Shown: positions 26,109 through 36,100, counted from the first letter of the stretch. The stretch is 64,000 nt of DNA from Candidatus Phosphitivorax anaerolimi (GCA_001896555.1 MPOS01000048.1:1-64000), one strand, 5' to 3'. The notes: generated from the letters alone by a model not told the origin. Translations and numbers: made by a program.

Positions 26109-27077
26109 ATGGCAGGTACATTGATTTACGCGGAAGTACAGAAGGGAGAGATCAAGAAAGGCTCTCTTGAGGTAACGAGCAAGGCAAAGGAACTGGGCGG
26201 CGATGTTGCCGTGTGTCTGATCGGCAAGGGCGTGGAAGGGCTCGCCTCTCAGCTTGCAAAGTACGGCGCGGATAAGGTATACGTAGTTGACGGACCCGAG
26301 TATGAGAATTACGTGACCGAGGCGTATGTCCAGGCATTCAAACAGGTGGCGGACACGGTGAGCCCGACAGTAATTCTTGCAAGTGCAACCGCGCAGGGGA
26401 AGGATTTCGTTCCCGCCGTCGCGGCAAGGCTCGGTGTGGGCGCGATCTCCGACTGTGTTGATCTCAAGAAGGAGGGCGACAAGATCATCGCCAAAAGGCC
26501 CATGTATGCCGGCAAGGCGTATGCCATGGTCGAGGCCGTGGCAAACCCGCAGGTCATCGCGGTGAGGCCCAACTCGTTTTCCATCAAGGAAATCGCAGGT
26601 GCCGGTGCGGTCGAGAAGGCGGCTGTCAGCCTCGATGCTTCCAAGATAAAGGCGGTCGTCAAGAGCATCGAGGTCGCACAGACCGACGAGCCCGACCAGA
26701 CCGAGGCCGAGATCATCGTATCCGGCGGCCGCGGAATGAAGGGCCCCGAGAACTTCAAGATGCTTGAAGACCTGGCCAAACTCTTCGGCCCCACCGCGAC
26801 CACCGGCGCATCCAGGGCTGCGGTTGACGCAGGCTGGAGAGACCATTCCTACCAGGTGGGACAGACCGGTAAGACCGTGAGCCCCAACCTCTACATCGCC
26901 TGCGGCATCTCCGGCGCGATCCAGCATCTGGCAGGTATGGGCACCTCCAAGGTCATCGTGGCCATCAACAAGGACCCCGAGGCCCCGATCTTCCAGAAGG
27001 CCGACTATGGCGTCGTCGATGATCTCTTCAATGTGGTCCCGGCTTTGATATCCGAGATCCAGAAGGTGAAGGGATAA
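26109..27077 (+). CDS. etfA: Electron transfer flavoprotein, alpha subunit
   Basis: 322 residues. The C-terminal FAD-binding signature is complete: SGGRGMKG near 205, GATRAAVD-like [40 protein letters not shown] near 260-285, and [24 protein letters not shown]. It forms the FAD-carrying half of ETF, in an operon with etfB and the membrane oxidoreductase. AGAAGGGGGA precedes the ATG. The length is normal. Confidence 0.95.
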   Translation: MAGTLIYAEVQKGEIKKGSLEVTSKAKELGGDVAVCLIGKGVEGLASQLAKYGADKVYVVDGPEYENYVTEAYVQAFKQVADTVSPTVILASATAQGKDFVPAVAARLGVGAISDCVDLKKEGDKIIAKRPMYAGKAYAMVEAVANPQVIAVRPNSFSIKEIAGAGAVEKAAVSLDASKIKAVVKSIEVAQTDEPDQTEAEIIVSGGRGMKGPENFKMLEDLAKLFGPTATTGASRAAVDAGWRDHSYQVGQTGKTVSPNLYIACGISGAIQHLAGMGTSKVIVAINKDPEAPIFQKADYGVVDDLFNVVPALISEIQKVKG

Positions 27078-27138
27078 GAAGCAGATACTGCGGGGTGGAT
27101 TTTTCACCCCGCAGAAAACAAGATTCAGGGGGGTTGCA

Positions 27139-29304
27139 ATGCACGGATCAGGAGCGGAAATTTCGAGAGAGGTATTCTGGAATATCTTGGGACCTGGATT
27201 TCCCACAGAACAGGTCCTCCTCTATGTGCTTGTTGTCATAGCATTTCTGTTGTTTTTCCACGGTCTCGCCAGAAGCGGGTTCTTCACCCGCATGAAGGCG
27301 ATCACCAGCGCGAAGGGCTCCGATGTCGAGAGGGTCAACAATCCATGGGACCGTTTCTGGTATATGGTGACGGATGTATTCGGGCACCGGAAGATCCTGC
27401 GGGAGCCTTATCAGGGCGTGTTCCACCTGTTTATCTTCTGGGGGTTCGTCGCGCTGGCCATCACCACGGCGATCGTGTTCCTTCAGGCCGACATCATCTG
27501 GCCCATCTGGCATGTGTGGTTCATGGAGGGCAACTTCTACCTCGGCCTGTCGCTGTTTGCAGACGTGTTCGGGCTCGTTGCCATCGTGGGCATACTCATG
27601 GCCATGGCGCGGCGGTATTTCATGAAACCCAAGTGGCTTGACGAAAAGGGCGAAGACAAGGTCATTCTCTGGTTCATCCTCGCCATCCTGGTGACCGGAT
27701 TCGTGGTCGAGGCCTTGAGGATCCAGGCCACCGAGACCGACCCGGCCAGCCCCATGAACCCGTACATCTGGTTCTCGCCGGTGGGAAGGACTATAGCGTT
27801 CCTGTTCTCCGGCATGAGCATGGATGCGCTGAGAGACACCCATGTGGTGCTCTGGTGGACCCATGTGCTCGGGGCCCTGGGCTTCATCGTCTTCATCGCC
27901 TACTCCAAGCTGCTCCACATCATCATGACGCCGGTGAACATCTTCCTGCGGCCCGATACGCCGCAGCCTCCCATCAGGGTGATGCCGCCTGAGATGTTCG
28001 AGAACGCCGAGACCTTCGGCATCCACAATCTGGAAGAATACTCCTGGAAAGACCTGTTCGACACCGAGGCCTGCATGCGCTGCGGCCGGTGCGTTGAGGT
28101 CTGCCCGGCATTCAATACCGACAAGCCGCTCTTGCCGCGGGACGTGATCCAGAACCTCCGGACCTATATGGAAAACAAGGCCAAATTCGCCCTGGATGCC
28201 GACGGGAACTACCGCATCATCCCCGATGAGGAATATACCGGTCCGGCATTGATCGGCGACGGCATCGAAAAAGACACCATCTGGGCCTGCACCACCTGTA
28301 TGGCCTGTGTAGAGGCCTGCCCCGCCTATATCCTCCAGTTCCCGAAGCTCATCGACCTCAGGCGCTACCTGGTCATGATGGAGTCCGACTTCCCGGCCGA
28401 GGTCATGGATGTCTTCAAGGGCATGGAGAACAACTCCAACCCGTGGAGCATCGGCGCCCATTCCAGGGCAGACTGGGCCAAGGGACTCGATGTGCCTCTG
28501 CTCTCGGAAAAGGGTGAAGCCGAGTATCTCTTCTATGTGGGCTGCGCAGGCGCGTTCGACGACTTGAACAAGAAGGTGGCCGTTTCCCTGGTGAAGATCT
28601 TCAAGGCGGCCGGGCTCGACTTCGCCATCCTCGGCACCGAGGAAGGCTGCTGCGGCGACTCGGCCAAGAAGATCGGGAACGAATATGTCTATCAGGCCCT
28701 TGCCATGGCCAACATTGAGACCTTCAAGGCCTATAACGTGAGCAAGATCATCACCATGTGCCCCCACGGGTACACGGTCCTGAAGCACGACTACAAGGAG
28801 CTCGGCGGCAGCTTCCAGGTGTTCCACTACACCGAGATCCTGGACAAGCTCATCAAGCAGGGCAAGATCACCTTGAAGCAGCCCATCGAGAACCTGGGAA
28901 CCATCACCTATCACGACTCCTGCTACCTGGGCAGGTACAACAAGATCTACGACCAGCCGAGGGATATCCTGAAGGCCCTGAAGTCCGGGAGCCTGGTGGA
29001 GATGAAGAGCCACCACGCAAAGAGCTTCTGCTGCGGCGCAGGCGGAGGCAGGATGTGGATGGAAGAGGATCTGGGCACGAGGATCAACCAGAAGCGCACA
29101 CAGGAGGCCGAGGCCTCGGGTGCCAAGACCATATGCACGGCCTGCCCCTTCTGCTACACCATGATCTCAGACGGCATCAAGGAGCTCGATCTCTCCGAGA
29201 AGCTCCAGGCCTTTGACATCGCACAGCTTGTCGCCAAGGCCGCCGGTCTCGATCAGAAGACGAACAAGGCCGGAGGCGAGGGCGAGCAGGAGGCGGCAAA
29301 CTGA
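27139..29304 (+). CDS. Membrane FeS oxidoreductase, ETF:menaquinone oxidoreductase-like
   Basis: 721 residues. The N-terminal half has about six hydrophobic helices of the NarI type (residues 20-270), with His residues suited to haem b. Two [4Fe-4S] motifs follow (CMRCGRCVEVCP from residue 312, CTTCMACVEACP near 386), then two HdrD-like CCG modules (GCCGDSAKK near 513 and FCCGAGGGRMWM near 633). This layout matches the membrane ETF oxidoreductases proposed to pass electrons from beta-oxidation to menaquinone in syntrophic fatty-acid oxidisers. It lies directly after etfBA and before a strong terminator, as expected for the terminal member of the pathway. Confidence 0.88.
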   Translation: MHGSGAEISREVFWNILGPGFPTEQVLLYVLVVIAFLLFFHGLARSGFFTRMKAITSAKGSDVERVNNPWDRFWYMVTDVFGHRKILREPYQGVFHLFIFWGFVALAITTAIVFLQADIIWPIWHVWFMEGNFYLGLSLFADVFGLVAIVGILMAMARRYFMKPKWLDEKGEDKVILWFILAILVTGFVVEALRIQATETDPASPMNPYIWFSPVGRTIAFLFSGMSMDALRDTHVVLWWTHVLGALGFIVFIAYSKLLHIIMTPVNIFLRPDTPQPPIRVMPPEMFENAETFGIHNLEEYSWKDLFDTEACMRCGRCVEVCPAFNTDKPLLPRDVIQNLRTYMENKAKFALDADGNYRIIPDEEYTGPALIGDGIEKDTIWACTTCMACVEACPAYILQFPKLIDLRRYLVMMESDFPAEVMDVFKGMENNSNPWSIGAHSRADWAKGLDVPLLSEKGEAEYLFYVGCAGAFDDLNKKVAVSLVKIFKAAGLDFAILGTEEGCCGDSAKKIGNEYVYQALAMANIETFKAYNVSKIITMCPHGYTVLKHDYKELGGSFQVFHYTEILDKLIKQGKITLKQPIENLGTITYHDSCYLGRYNKIYDQPRDILKALKSGSLVEMKSHHAKSFCCGAGGGRMWMEEDLGTRINQKRTQEAEASGAKTICTACPFCYTMISDGIKELDLSEKLQAFDIAQLVAKAAGLDQKTNKAGGEGEQEAAN

Positions 29305-29360
29305 TTGAAGAAGCCTTCTCTTAAGAAGGCAGGCAAAGCAACCCCTGAAGGCAACAAAAG

Positions 29361-29396
29361 AAAAAAGAGGAGACATCAAATGTCTCCTCTTTTTTC
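29361..29396 (+). terminator. Rho-independent terminator of the etf operon
   Basis: A perfect 10-bp stem (29367-29376 with 29380-29389) with a 3-base loop has six A on the left and six T on the right, so it can act in both directions. It lies 57 bases after the oxidoreductase stop. Confidence 0.92.
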
Positions 29397-29462
29397 TTGC
29401 CAGTACCGGCTCTTCGAAGGTATCCTCTCTTAAAAAGGTATCCTCTCGTAAAGAGAAGGCAT

Positions 29463-30245
29463 GTGAGGGGAATGGGCATACAGGTCGGTATTCTTCTCGA
29501 CGATACAGGGCGTCATAGCGATATCGCAGAGGGATTGAAGGCTGCGGGGATCGGGGTTGACATTCTCGTGATGCCGCATGATCTCTCGGAAGAACAGTCC
29601 CTGATGCTGGGCCGCTCTTTCCTGGAAAGCGCGGGCCGCTGCGATCTCATCCATAACCTCTCGGGCTGCCGAGGCCTCCTCTTTGCAGGTCTGTCGCGCA
29701 TTCCCTTCGTGACCTCAATCACCGGTGATATCACCGATGCAGAGATTCTCATATGCAGGGCCATAACCGGGTCGTGTTTTTTCGTGACCGAAGAAGCACA
29801 GGAACTCGGCGGGCTCAGGACGGTCCCGGGCATCGGCCGTTTCCAGGGGGACCGGGTCGGGTTCTATCTTGATGTGTACTCCCGCGTTCTTGCGCTGGGC
29901 AAGCAGACCGAGCATAGGCCCTGGGGAAAATACGAGATCCTCTCCGAAGACCGGGACGACCACAAGGTGAAGCGTATTACGGTCCTGCCCGGCAAGCGCT
30001 TGAGCCTCCAGTACCACGGGCAGAGAAGGGAGCACTGGGTCATCATCTCGGGCCGCGCCACGGCGACCGTGGGAGATCGGACGATCGAGCTGGGACCCTC
30101 AGAAACCATCGACATACCCTGTGGGGCAAAGCACCGGATCGAGAATGCCGGGCCGCAGGACCTCATATTCATCGAGGTGCAGCAGGGCGACTACTTCGGC
30201 GAGGACGACATCGTCCGGATCGAGGACGATTTTGGAAGGATATGA
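29463..30245 (+). CDS. Fusion of a glycosyltransferase-like N-terminus and a mannose-6-phosphate isomerase-type cupin
   Basis: 260 residues from a GTG at 29463 (GAGAAGG just upstream); an ATG at 29472 is the alternative. Residues 1-150 recall the N-terminal half of a GT4 enzyme (GILLDDTGRHSDIAEGLKAAG, CDLIHNLSGCRGLLFAGLSRIPFVTSITGD) but no donor-binding half follows. Residues 155-260 form a type II PMI cupin (RPWGKYEIL, LPGKRLSLQYHGQRREHW, IPCGAKHRIEN, IEVQQGDYFGEDDIVR) as in the C-terminus of ManC. It probably binds or isomerises a sugar phosphate. The combination is unusual. It overlaps the next gene by 4 bases. Confidence 0.75.
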   Translation: MRGMGIQVGILLDDTGRHSDIAEGLKAAGIGVDILVMPHDLSEEQSLMLGRSFLESAGRCDLIHNLSGCRGLLFAGLSRIPFVTSITGDITDAEILICRAITGSCFFVTEEAQELGGLRTVPGIGRFQGDRVGFYLDVYSRVLALGKQTEHRPWGKYEILSEDRDDHKVKRITVLPGKRLSLQYHGQRREHWVIISGRATATVGDRTIELGPSETIDIPCGAKHRIENAGPQDLIFIEVQQGDYFGEDDIVRIEDDFGRI

Positions 30246-30538
30246 GCGCTGAGAGCAAGGGTATCAGAGGCCAGAGAGAGCTCTTTGGGCTCCTCTACGA
30301 AACAGCCGTCAACGCGGGTATAGAGGTCATCGAAGACCGGATAAACCGCAAGGGCGGAATATGCAGGCTCAAAGAGAAGCTCATGGTGGTCTACGATGCC
30401 CAGGCCCCGTATCATGAACGCAACCGCCTGATTCTGGATGCGATATCACAGGTGAACCGGGATTATCTCTATCTCCCGCCCCGGGTCAGGATGCTTCTGG
30501 AAGAGGGCGAGGCGATGCCGGAATCTCCGGACGGCTAG
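30242..30538 (+). CDS. Conserved hypothetical protein, 98 aa
   Basis: A soluble, charged protein coupled to the cupin gene (ATGA overlap). The segments AGIEVIEDRINRKGGICRLKEKLMVVYD and YLYLPPRVRMLLEEGE look conserved in style, but no family with a known role is recognised. Its stop is 7 bases from the stop of the convergent DnaJ-domain gene. Confidence 0.65.
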   Translation: MSAESKGIRGQRELFGLLYETAVNAGIEVIEDRINRKGGICRLKEKLMVVYDAQAPYHERNRLILDAISQVNRDYLYLPPRVRMLLEEGEAMPESPDG

Positions 30539-30544
30539 GGGAGG

Positions 30545-31882
30545 CTATTTGCTGGAGCGCATGGTATAGAGCCGCATCTCGCGCTGGGCATCGGTGTTTT
30601 TCGGGTTGATCTGCAGGGCCTTCCGGAATGCGTCGGGCGCCTTGTTGGATCCTTCCTTTTTCAGCACCCATCCGAGGATCACATAGAGGGCGTCCGAGGA
30701 TGGGAATTTCTGCACCCCCTCGCGTATGGCAGATTTGATCTCGATGCTGTTGCCCCTGCCCGTGTTCTGCCACCTCAGGAAGAGCGCCCTGACATATGCC
30801 TCGGTAAAGACCCTCTCCTCGGGCTTCATCTTCACGCAGAGCCTGAAGCTGTCCAGGGCCTTGCTGTAGTCTTTCTCCCTCATGGCCTCCATGCCCTGGC
30901 TATAGAGTATCTCGGCCTGCAGCTCCTGGTCGATTCCCTTCTTTTCCTCCGGGGGCTTGCCCTCCCTGATCCGGCTCACCGTGGTATAGGCCTTCTGAAT
31001 CTCCGTGAACACCTCGGTGGCCAGCCTCTTCACCTCGGGATCGTCCGCATAGGAATAGATGTCGGGGTGGTTCTGCTTCACCAGTTTGATATACGCCCGC
31101 TTGAGCCCGCCTTCGGAGATGGCCTTGTCCACGCCCAGGGTCTGGAAAGGGTCCTGGTCCTTGATCTTCCGCAGCACCTTTCTCAGGTGCTCGATGATCG
31201 CCTTGTGCTTGCTCTCCTCAAAGGATGCCAGGCCGGTGCAGTAAAGGGCCAGAAGCGCGCGGGCCGGGTCCTGCCCCAGCAGGAGAAGCTCGGAAACCTT
31301 GAACTGGTCGAAATTGTCCATAGTGACGCCCAGGTCGGGGGGGATATCGTCGGATCGCCTCTTGGGAACTGCATCCGCATGGGGGCTCAGTGCCTTGATG
31401 ATGACCGAGAAGGGGGTCTGCTCCATGATGCCCTTCCTCACCAGACGCAGGAATTCCGGCCTGGTCATCTCGGGCGTTTTGTCGATGGTGCCTTTTACCA
31501 CCTTCCGGATGGTTCCGGTCTCCCAGGAAAAGATGTCGACAAAGCGTTTCTCGAACTGGATCTTCAGCGCCTCGGTGATGGACTTGGGCTCGACCTTTCC
31601 CATCTCCAGCAGGATGACCCCCTGTTTCCTGCGTTCGATCCGGGACTGGGCCAGGGATTCATTGTTCTCCTCCTCAGTGATATACCCCAGGGATACCAGG
31701 ACATTACCGAGAAGCTCTTCGGTTTTGTTCGACTGAATGGCACAGAGTATGCCGTCACGAAAAATGAGGCCCTTTTTCCATTCATCCGCAGAGACGAAGA
31801 TGATCCCGGTGAATTGAGAGTCGATGGTGTCTCTCATCAGGAGAGGAAACGTTATGTCTTCTAATCTGAACACAGTATCCAT
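30545..31882 (-). CDS. DUF4388 (PATAN)-DnaJ-TPR domain protein
   Basis: 445 residues. The N-terminal DUF4388-like region (about 1-130; GIIFVSADEWKKGLIFRDGILCAIQS, LGNVLVSLGYITEE) is typical of response-regulator-linked effector domains. A J domain spans about 243-300 with its HPD at 272-274, so it should stimulate a DnaK-type ATPase. Two or three TPR-like repeats (YSQGMEAMREKDYSKALDSFRLCVKMKP; LQINPKNTDAQ) close the protein. It may connect a signalling input with chaperone recruitment. GGAG is 6 bases before the ATG. It is a single gene. Confidence 0.82.
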   Translation of the reverse strand: MDTVFRLEDITFPLLMRDTIDSQFTGIIFVSADEWKKGLIFRDGILCAIQSNKTEELLGNVLVSLGYITEEENNESLAQSRIERRKQGVILLEMGKVEPKSITEALKIQFEKRFVDIFSWETGTIRKVVKGTIDKTPEMTRPEFLRLVRKGIMEQTPFSVIIKALSPHADAVPKRRSDDIPPDLGVTMDNFDQFKVSELLLLGQDPARALLALYCTGLASFEESKHKAIIEHLRKVLRKIKDQDPFQTLGVDKAISEGGLKRAYIKLVKQNHPDIYSYADDPEVKRLATEVFTEIQKAYTTVSRIREGKPPEEKKGIDQELQAEILYSQGMEAMREKDYSKALDSFRLCVKMKPEERVFTEAYVRALFLRWQNTGRGNSIEIKSAIREGVQKFPSSDALYVILGWVLKKEGSNKAPDAFRKALQINPKNTDAQREMRLYTMRSSK

Positions 31883-31989
31883 ATCTCTCCACTATCGGCA
31901 AACAAAACGGCTACATTGAATTCGGGGATTAGTTCAGATATCCGTGAGAAAAATGGACTGTATCGTTTGCGCCGCGTGCCCATAAAGAA

Positions 31990-32037
31990 GAAGGAAGCCC
32001 TCGTGGTGCCGTAGATGACGGGCAGCGGGCTTCCTTC
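31990..32037 (-). terminator. Inverted repeat, probable terminator of the zinc-ribbon gene
   Basis: Perfect 11-bp arms (31990-32000 with 32027-32037) enclose an inner short stem. On the minus strand the hairpin runs into a T-rich tail (TTCTTCTTTAT). It lies about 50 bases after the stop at 32088. Confidence 0.5.
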
Positions 32038-32087
32038 CGGGCAACAGCTTTACCTAAGCGAAATTGTCCTTCGTCGATGATTCCGGC

Positions 32088-32317
32088 TCACGAATACCGG
32101 GTTATAAGGGCCTCCCAGTAGAGCCTTCCCCAGGCATTCCTATTTTCGTCCTCGCTGCAGCCGGAGCAGTTGTGCCTGATCTCGATTGCCTGCAGGTCTA
32201 AAGAGACGATCTGCCTGGTTGAACATGAGCTGCACAAGGGCTTTCCGCACCTATCGCATGCCAGATCGGTAACGGCTCCGCATCCGCACGCGAAAACGAT
32301 TTTTTTGCAGCCTCCAT
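32088..32317 (-). CDS. Small zinc-ribbon protein, 76 aa, read through a -1 shift at an A7 run
   Basis: ATG at 32317 with GAGGAG 8 bases upstream reads only MEAAKK before the frame is lost. A -1 shift at the A7 run (32300-32306) opens a frame to TGA at 32088-32090 with eight Cys in pairs: CGCG, CDRCGKPLCSSC and CSGC, clearly a metal-binding protein, ending NAWGRLYWEALITRYS. Composition, ribosome site and terminator all look functional. The run reads A AAA AAA in the zero frame, the classic bacterial slippery heptamer, so this is either programmed -1 frameshifting or a one-base deletion or sequencing error. No family is recognised. Confidence 0.6.
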
Positions 32318-32958
32318 GGCCCCTTCTCCTCGAATGTTTGTGTTGAAACGGAAACTGCTATTTCCATGCCAAGGAGTACCGGATGTGATGAATCATCATA
32401 ATACGCTGTAAAAAAAGCAGATATGAGGGTTATGCGGGAAGGGAGGGGCTTCGGGCATGTGAGATATGATTACCGCCCGGAAGGGTCTTGTCGCCATAGT
32501 TATGGTCATGGTGCCCCAATGTGTCTGGCAGGAGGTACGTTGTGGACTCCCCCTTGGAGACGAAGCCCCTTCATCCGGGTCTAGGGGGCAGCTCACTGGA
32601 GGATGCCGGAAGCGGGAATGCGTAGGATTTCGGGCCTGATCAAGCGGCTGGTGAGTGCATGAAGGGTATTACAGGTAAATTTTTGTGGGGAGAGGACATG
32701 AGATCAAATGGACCGAATCTGAAGATCGGCTCCCCAGGAGCAACCCTGGCCGAACTGCTCTCAGCATCAGCACCGACGCACCGCCCGTCCAGTCCCTTCG
32801 GTAGCACACGCCAGCCCATTCCAAACGTTCCTCTCCATCACACAAACCCAGCTGAGATCGGCAGTTTCCACTTGCGAACACCGGCGAAAAATGGATAATA
32901 GTTGCCGTGACAAGCAGACGATCCGCGACCATACGGAACGAGGTGCTTGGAGCAGCCT
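32318..32958. other. Left flank of the defence island, no gene seen
   Basis: No credible coding frame. A long-range inverted repeat, GGGGCTTCG near 32445-32455 and CGAAGCCCC near 32560-32570, encloses several small hairpins, and a T7 run follows on the minus strand near 32410. Part of this stretch could be a structured RNA. No copy of the tRNA-Asn 3' end is visible here. Confidence 0.35.
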
Positions 32959-33168
32959 ATGGCGGCCAAATGCGATGAAATCATGATGGACGAGTTGGCG
33001 GAGTGCCTGTAGATCTCCAAGACCACGCTCTACAAGCTCGCCGTCGAGAACATAATCTCCGGCACGAAGATCAGCAAGTGCTGACGCTTCCACAAGGGCG
33101 CCATTGACCGTTGGGTTCAGAACGGACCGGCTCAGAGCGGTTCCGAGATCTCAGGTGAACAGGAATGA
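32959..33168 (+). pseudogene. Broken excisionase/MerR-type HTH gene with two in-frame stops
   Basis: The frame of 70 codons reads MAAKCDEIMMDELAECL, stop, ISKTTLYKLAVENIISGTKI, then SKC, stop, RFHKGAIDRWVQNG. This is a near-complete HTH_17-type domain in which Lys of the usual LKISKTT is TAG (33010-33012) and Trp of the usual WRFHK is TGA (33082-33084). Each is one substitution from the expected codon. Such small DNA-binding genes often precede type III-like methyltransferase genes. Its end overlaps the methyltransferase start by 4 bases, so it was the first gene of the operon and has decayed. Confidence 0.75.
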
Positions 33169-36100
33169 TAACAATGGACCAGTACAGCGATAAGTTTCAG
33201 GGCTTGCTACGTGAGCTCTTTCAATTCGATTGTGCCGATTTGGATTTCGGCATCTACCGAATCATGAACTACAAGCGGGACGTGATCGAGAAATTCATCT
33301 CGACCGACCTGCCGAAGGCTATCGCCGACGAATTGAACCGCGGGGTCCTGGCCGACCAGTCGCAAGCCGTCAGAGAGCTTGCCGAAGTCGCCCAGCAGGT
33401 CACCGAGACACTGGGGCAAGATGCCCTCGACGCAGACGGGCACCTGGCCCAGACATACCTCAACACGCCGCTGGGAAAGAAGTACCTCGACCTCAAAGCC
33501 AAGGCTACCGGGGCGCGCAGCCGCCAGACTCTGGAAGCCATGATCTTCAACCACCTGTACACCTTCTTCAGCCGCTACTACCAGGACGGCGATTTCATCT
33601 CCAAGCGGCGTTACTCGAAGCGGCATCGCTACTGTATTCCCTACAACGGCGAAGAGGTGTACCTATACTGGGCCAACCAGGATCAGTACTACGTCAAGAC
33701 GGCTGAGTACTTCCACGACTACTCTTTCACGTCGAACGGCGTCACCGTCCACTTCAAGCTCCAGGCCGCCAACGTAGAACAGAATAACGTTAAGGGCGAC
33801 AAGAGGTTCTTTATCCCTCGCCCTTCTGGGGTCGACTGGAACGAGCAGGCCAGCCAACTGGTCATCCCCTTCGAGTACCGCCCACTTACCGAGCAGGAGG
33901 CCGTCACTTACGGCACCAAGAACCAGCAGGACAAGATCATCGCCGAGGCCGTTGATGCGATCCCCAGGTATCTGAAGAAGGCGGACAAGGCCCTGCTGGC
34001 CCTTACCGCCGAGCGGCGCAAGACCAGCGATGGCCAGCCGGTCAGCGTCCTCGAACATCACCTGCGCCAATACACACGGCGGAACACGGCCGACTTCTTC
34101 GTTCATAAGGACCTCAAAGGCTTCCTTTCCCAGGAATTGGACTTCTACTTGAAGAACGAGGTGTTAAACCTGGACGAGATGGAAACTGCCGGCGAAACCC
34201 GCTGCGAGGGTTGGTTCCAGATCATGCGGGTGATCAAGGCCGTCGGTGGCCGGATCATTGACTTCCTCGATCAGATCGAGTCCTTCCAGAAGATGCTCTG
34301 GGAGAAAAGTAAGTTCATCACCGAGACACAGTACTGCATCACCGTCGGCAACATCGACGAGGGCTTCTACCCTGAGATTGCCGCCTGCGACGCACAGTGG
34401 GCTGAGTGGAAAGAGCTATTCCACATCGACGAGGAACAGTCTGACCTGTTTACCGCCTACATGAGTAAGAAAGACAAGCGGACCGCATTCCTTAAGGCAC
34501 ATCCAACGCTGGTCCTCGATACCAAACACTTTGATTCTAACTTTGTTGATAGACTGCTGGAGAGTATTGAAGACCTGGATGGCAAGACCGATGGGCTACT
34601 GGTGGCTAGTGAGAACTTCCAAGCGATCAATCTATTAATTGCGAAGTACCGAGAGCAAATAGGCTGCATTTATATCGACCCACCGTACAACACTAGTGAG
34701 AATACCTTTGTCTACAAGAACAGCTACAAGCACTCCTCCTGGATTACAATGATGGCTAATCGGCTCGCATTAAGTCGGCGTCTGTTATTGCGATCTGGAG
34801 TCATTGAAGTAGCGATCGATGATACCGAGACGGGCTTCCTCAGGGGTCTGATGGATCATCTGTTTGGAGAGAACAATCGAGTTGCTACGATCGCTGCCGA
34901 GGTCAATCCCGCGGGACAGAATCTCCGTCCCAACACTCCCGCATTGAGCCACGACTACTGTCACGTATATGCATCTGATATCACTGAGATGAAGATGCTT
35001 TTACGGGATTTGACCGAAGACGAAATGGAGAGTTATGAGGAGACGGATGATAAGGGGTCCTTCTTGTGGGACAACCTGCGTCGTAGGGGTGGTAACTCGC
35101 GCCCATCTGATCGCCCTGGTCAATGGTACCCGCTGTTTGTAGCGGGATACTCCGTGCGTGTTCCCGACATGGAATGGGATGAGCAAGCAAAGCGGTGGAT
35201 AGTCAAGGAAAAGCCCCGCACGGGAGAGATTGAAGTCTGGCCTATAGATCCTAAAGGTGAGAGACGTATCTGGCGTGTGAATCCTGACGGCGCAAAACGT
35301 TGTCTTGCTTTGGGCGAGATTGCTGTCACGTTGAAAGGTGGCCGGCTGGAAGTCATTAAGAAATCCTACATGCCGAAAGGGAAAAAACCCAAGACGCTCT
35401 GGAAGGATCCGAAATATTCAGCGACAACTCACGGGACAAAGTTACTTATCGATATTCTTGGAAAACAGTTGTTCAGCTACCCAAAGTCCCTGTACTTGGT
35501 TATTGACTGCCTTAGATTTTGGGCTGATGAGGGCACCATTGTGTTCGACTATTTTGCAGGATCAGGGACGAGTGGACATGCCGTGATCCGGCTGAATCAG
35601 GAAGACGATGGTAATCGTCGCTTCGTCCTTGTTGAGATGGGCGATTATTTCGACACGGTGCTCCTGCCCCGAATCAAGAAAGTGACTTTCACTCCGGAGT
35701 GGAAAGACGGCAAACCCAAGAGAATGGCTACACCGGAGGAGGCCCAGCGGAATCCGCGAATCATCAAATACATGCGGCTTGAAAGTTACGAAGACGCCCT
35801 GAACAACATTTCGTTCGAAGAGTCTTCCGGCCAAATGGCCATGCAGTTCGACGACTACCTGCTCAAGTACATGCTCAAGTGGGAGACGCGTAAGAGCGAG
35901 ACGTTGTTGAACGTAGAGAAGCTCGCCCGCCCGTTCAGCTACAAGCTGAGCATTAGGAAAGACGGAGAAACTGCCGACCGGATCGTGGACGTTCCGGAGA
36001 CTTTTAACTACCTGCTGGGCCTGCATGTCAGCACGCGCAAGGTCTACGACGATAACGGGCGGCGATACCTGGTCTACCGGGGCAGGATCGACCATCGCCA

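Noticed and set aside
27148-29016. 622-codon minus-strand frame inside the membrane oxidoreductase gene
   Set aside because: A shadow of the GC-rich plus-strand gene, rich in His, Asp and Val in an unnatural way. Similar long antisense frames at 1592-2869, 25686-27206, 48496-49938 and 51319-52818 are rejected for the same reason.
32659-32898. 79-codon plus-strand frame left of the defence island
   Set aside because: Low-complexity Pro/Ser/Thr composition, no recognisable motif and no downstream coupling; treated as non-coding flank.
33082-33084. TGA read as selenocysteine in the HTH gene
   Set aside because: The expected residue is Trp, no redox motif surrounds it, and a second stop (TAG) occurs in the same frame; decay by substitution is simpler.
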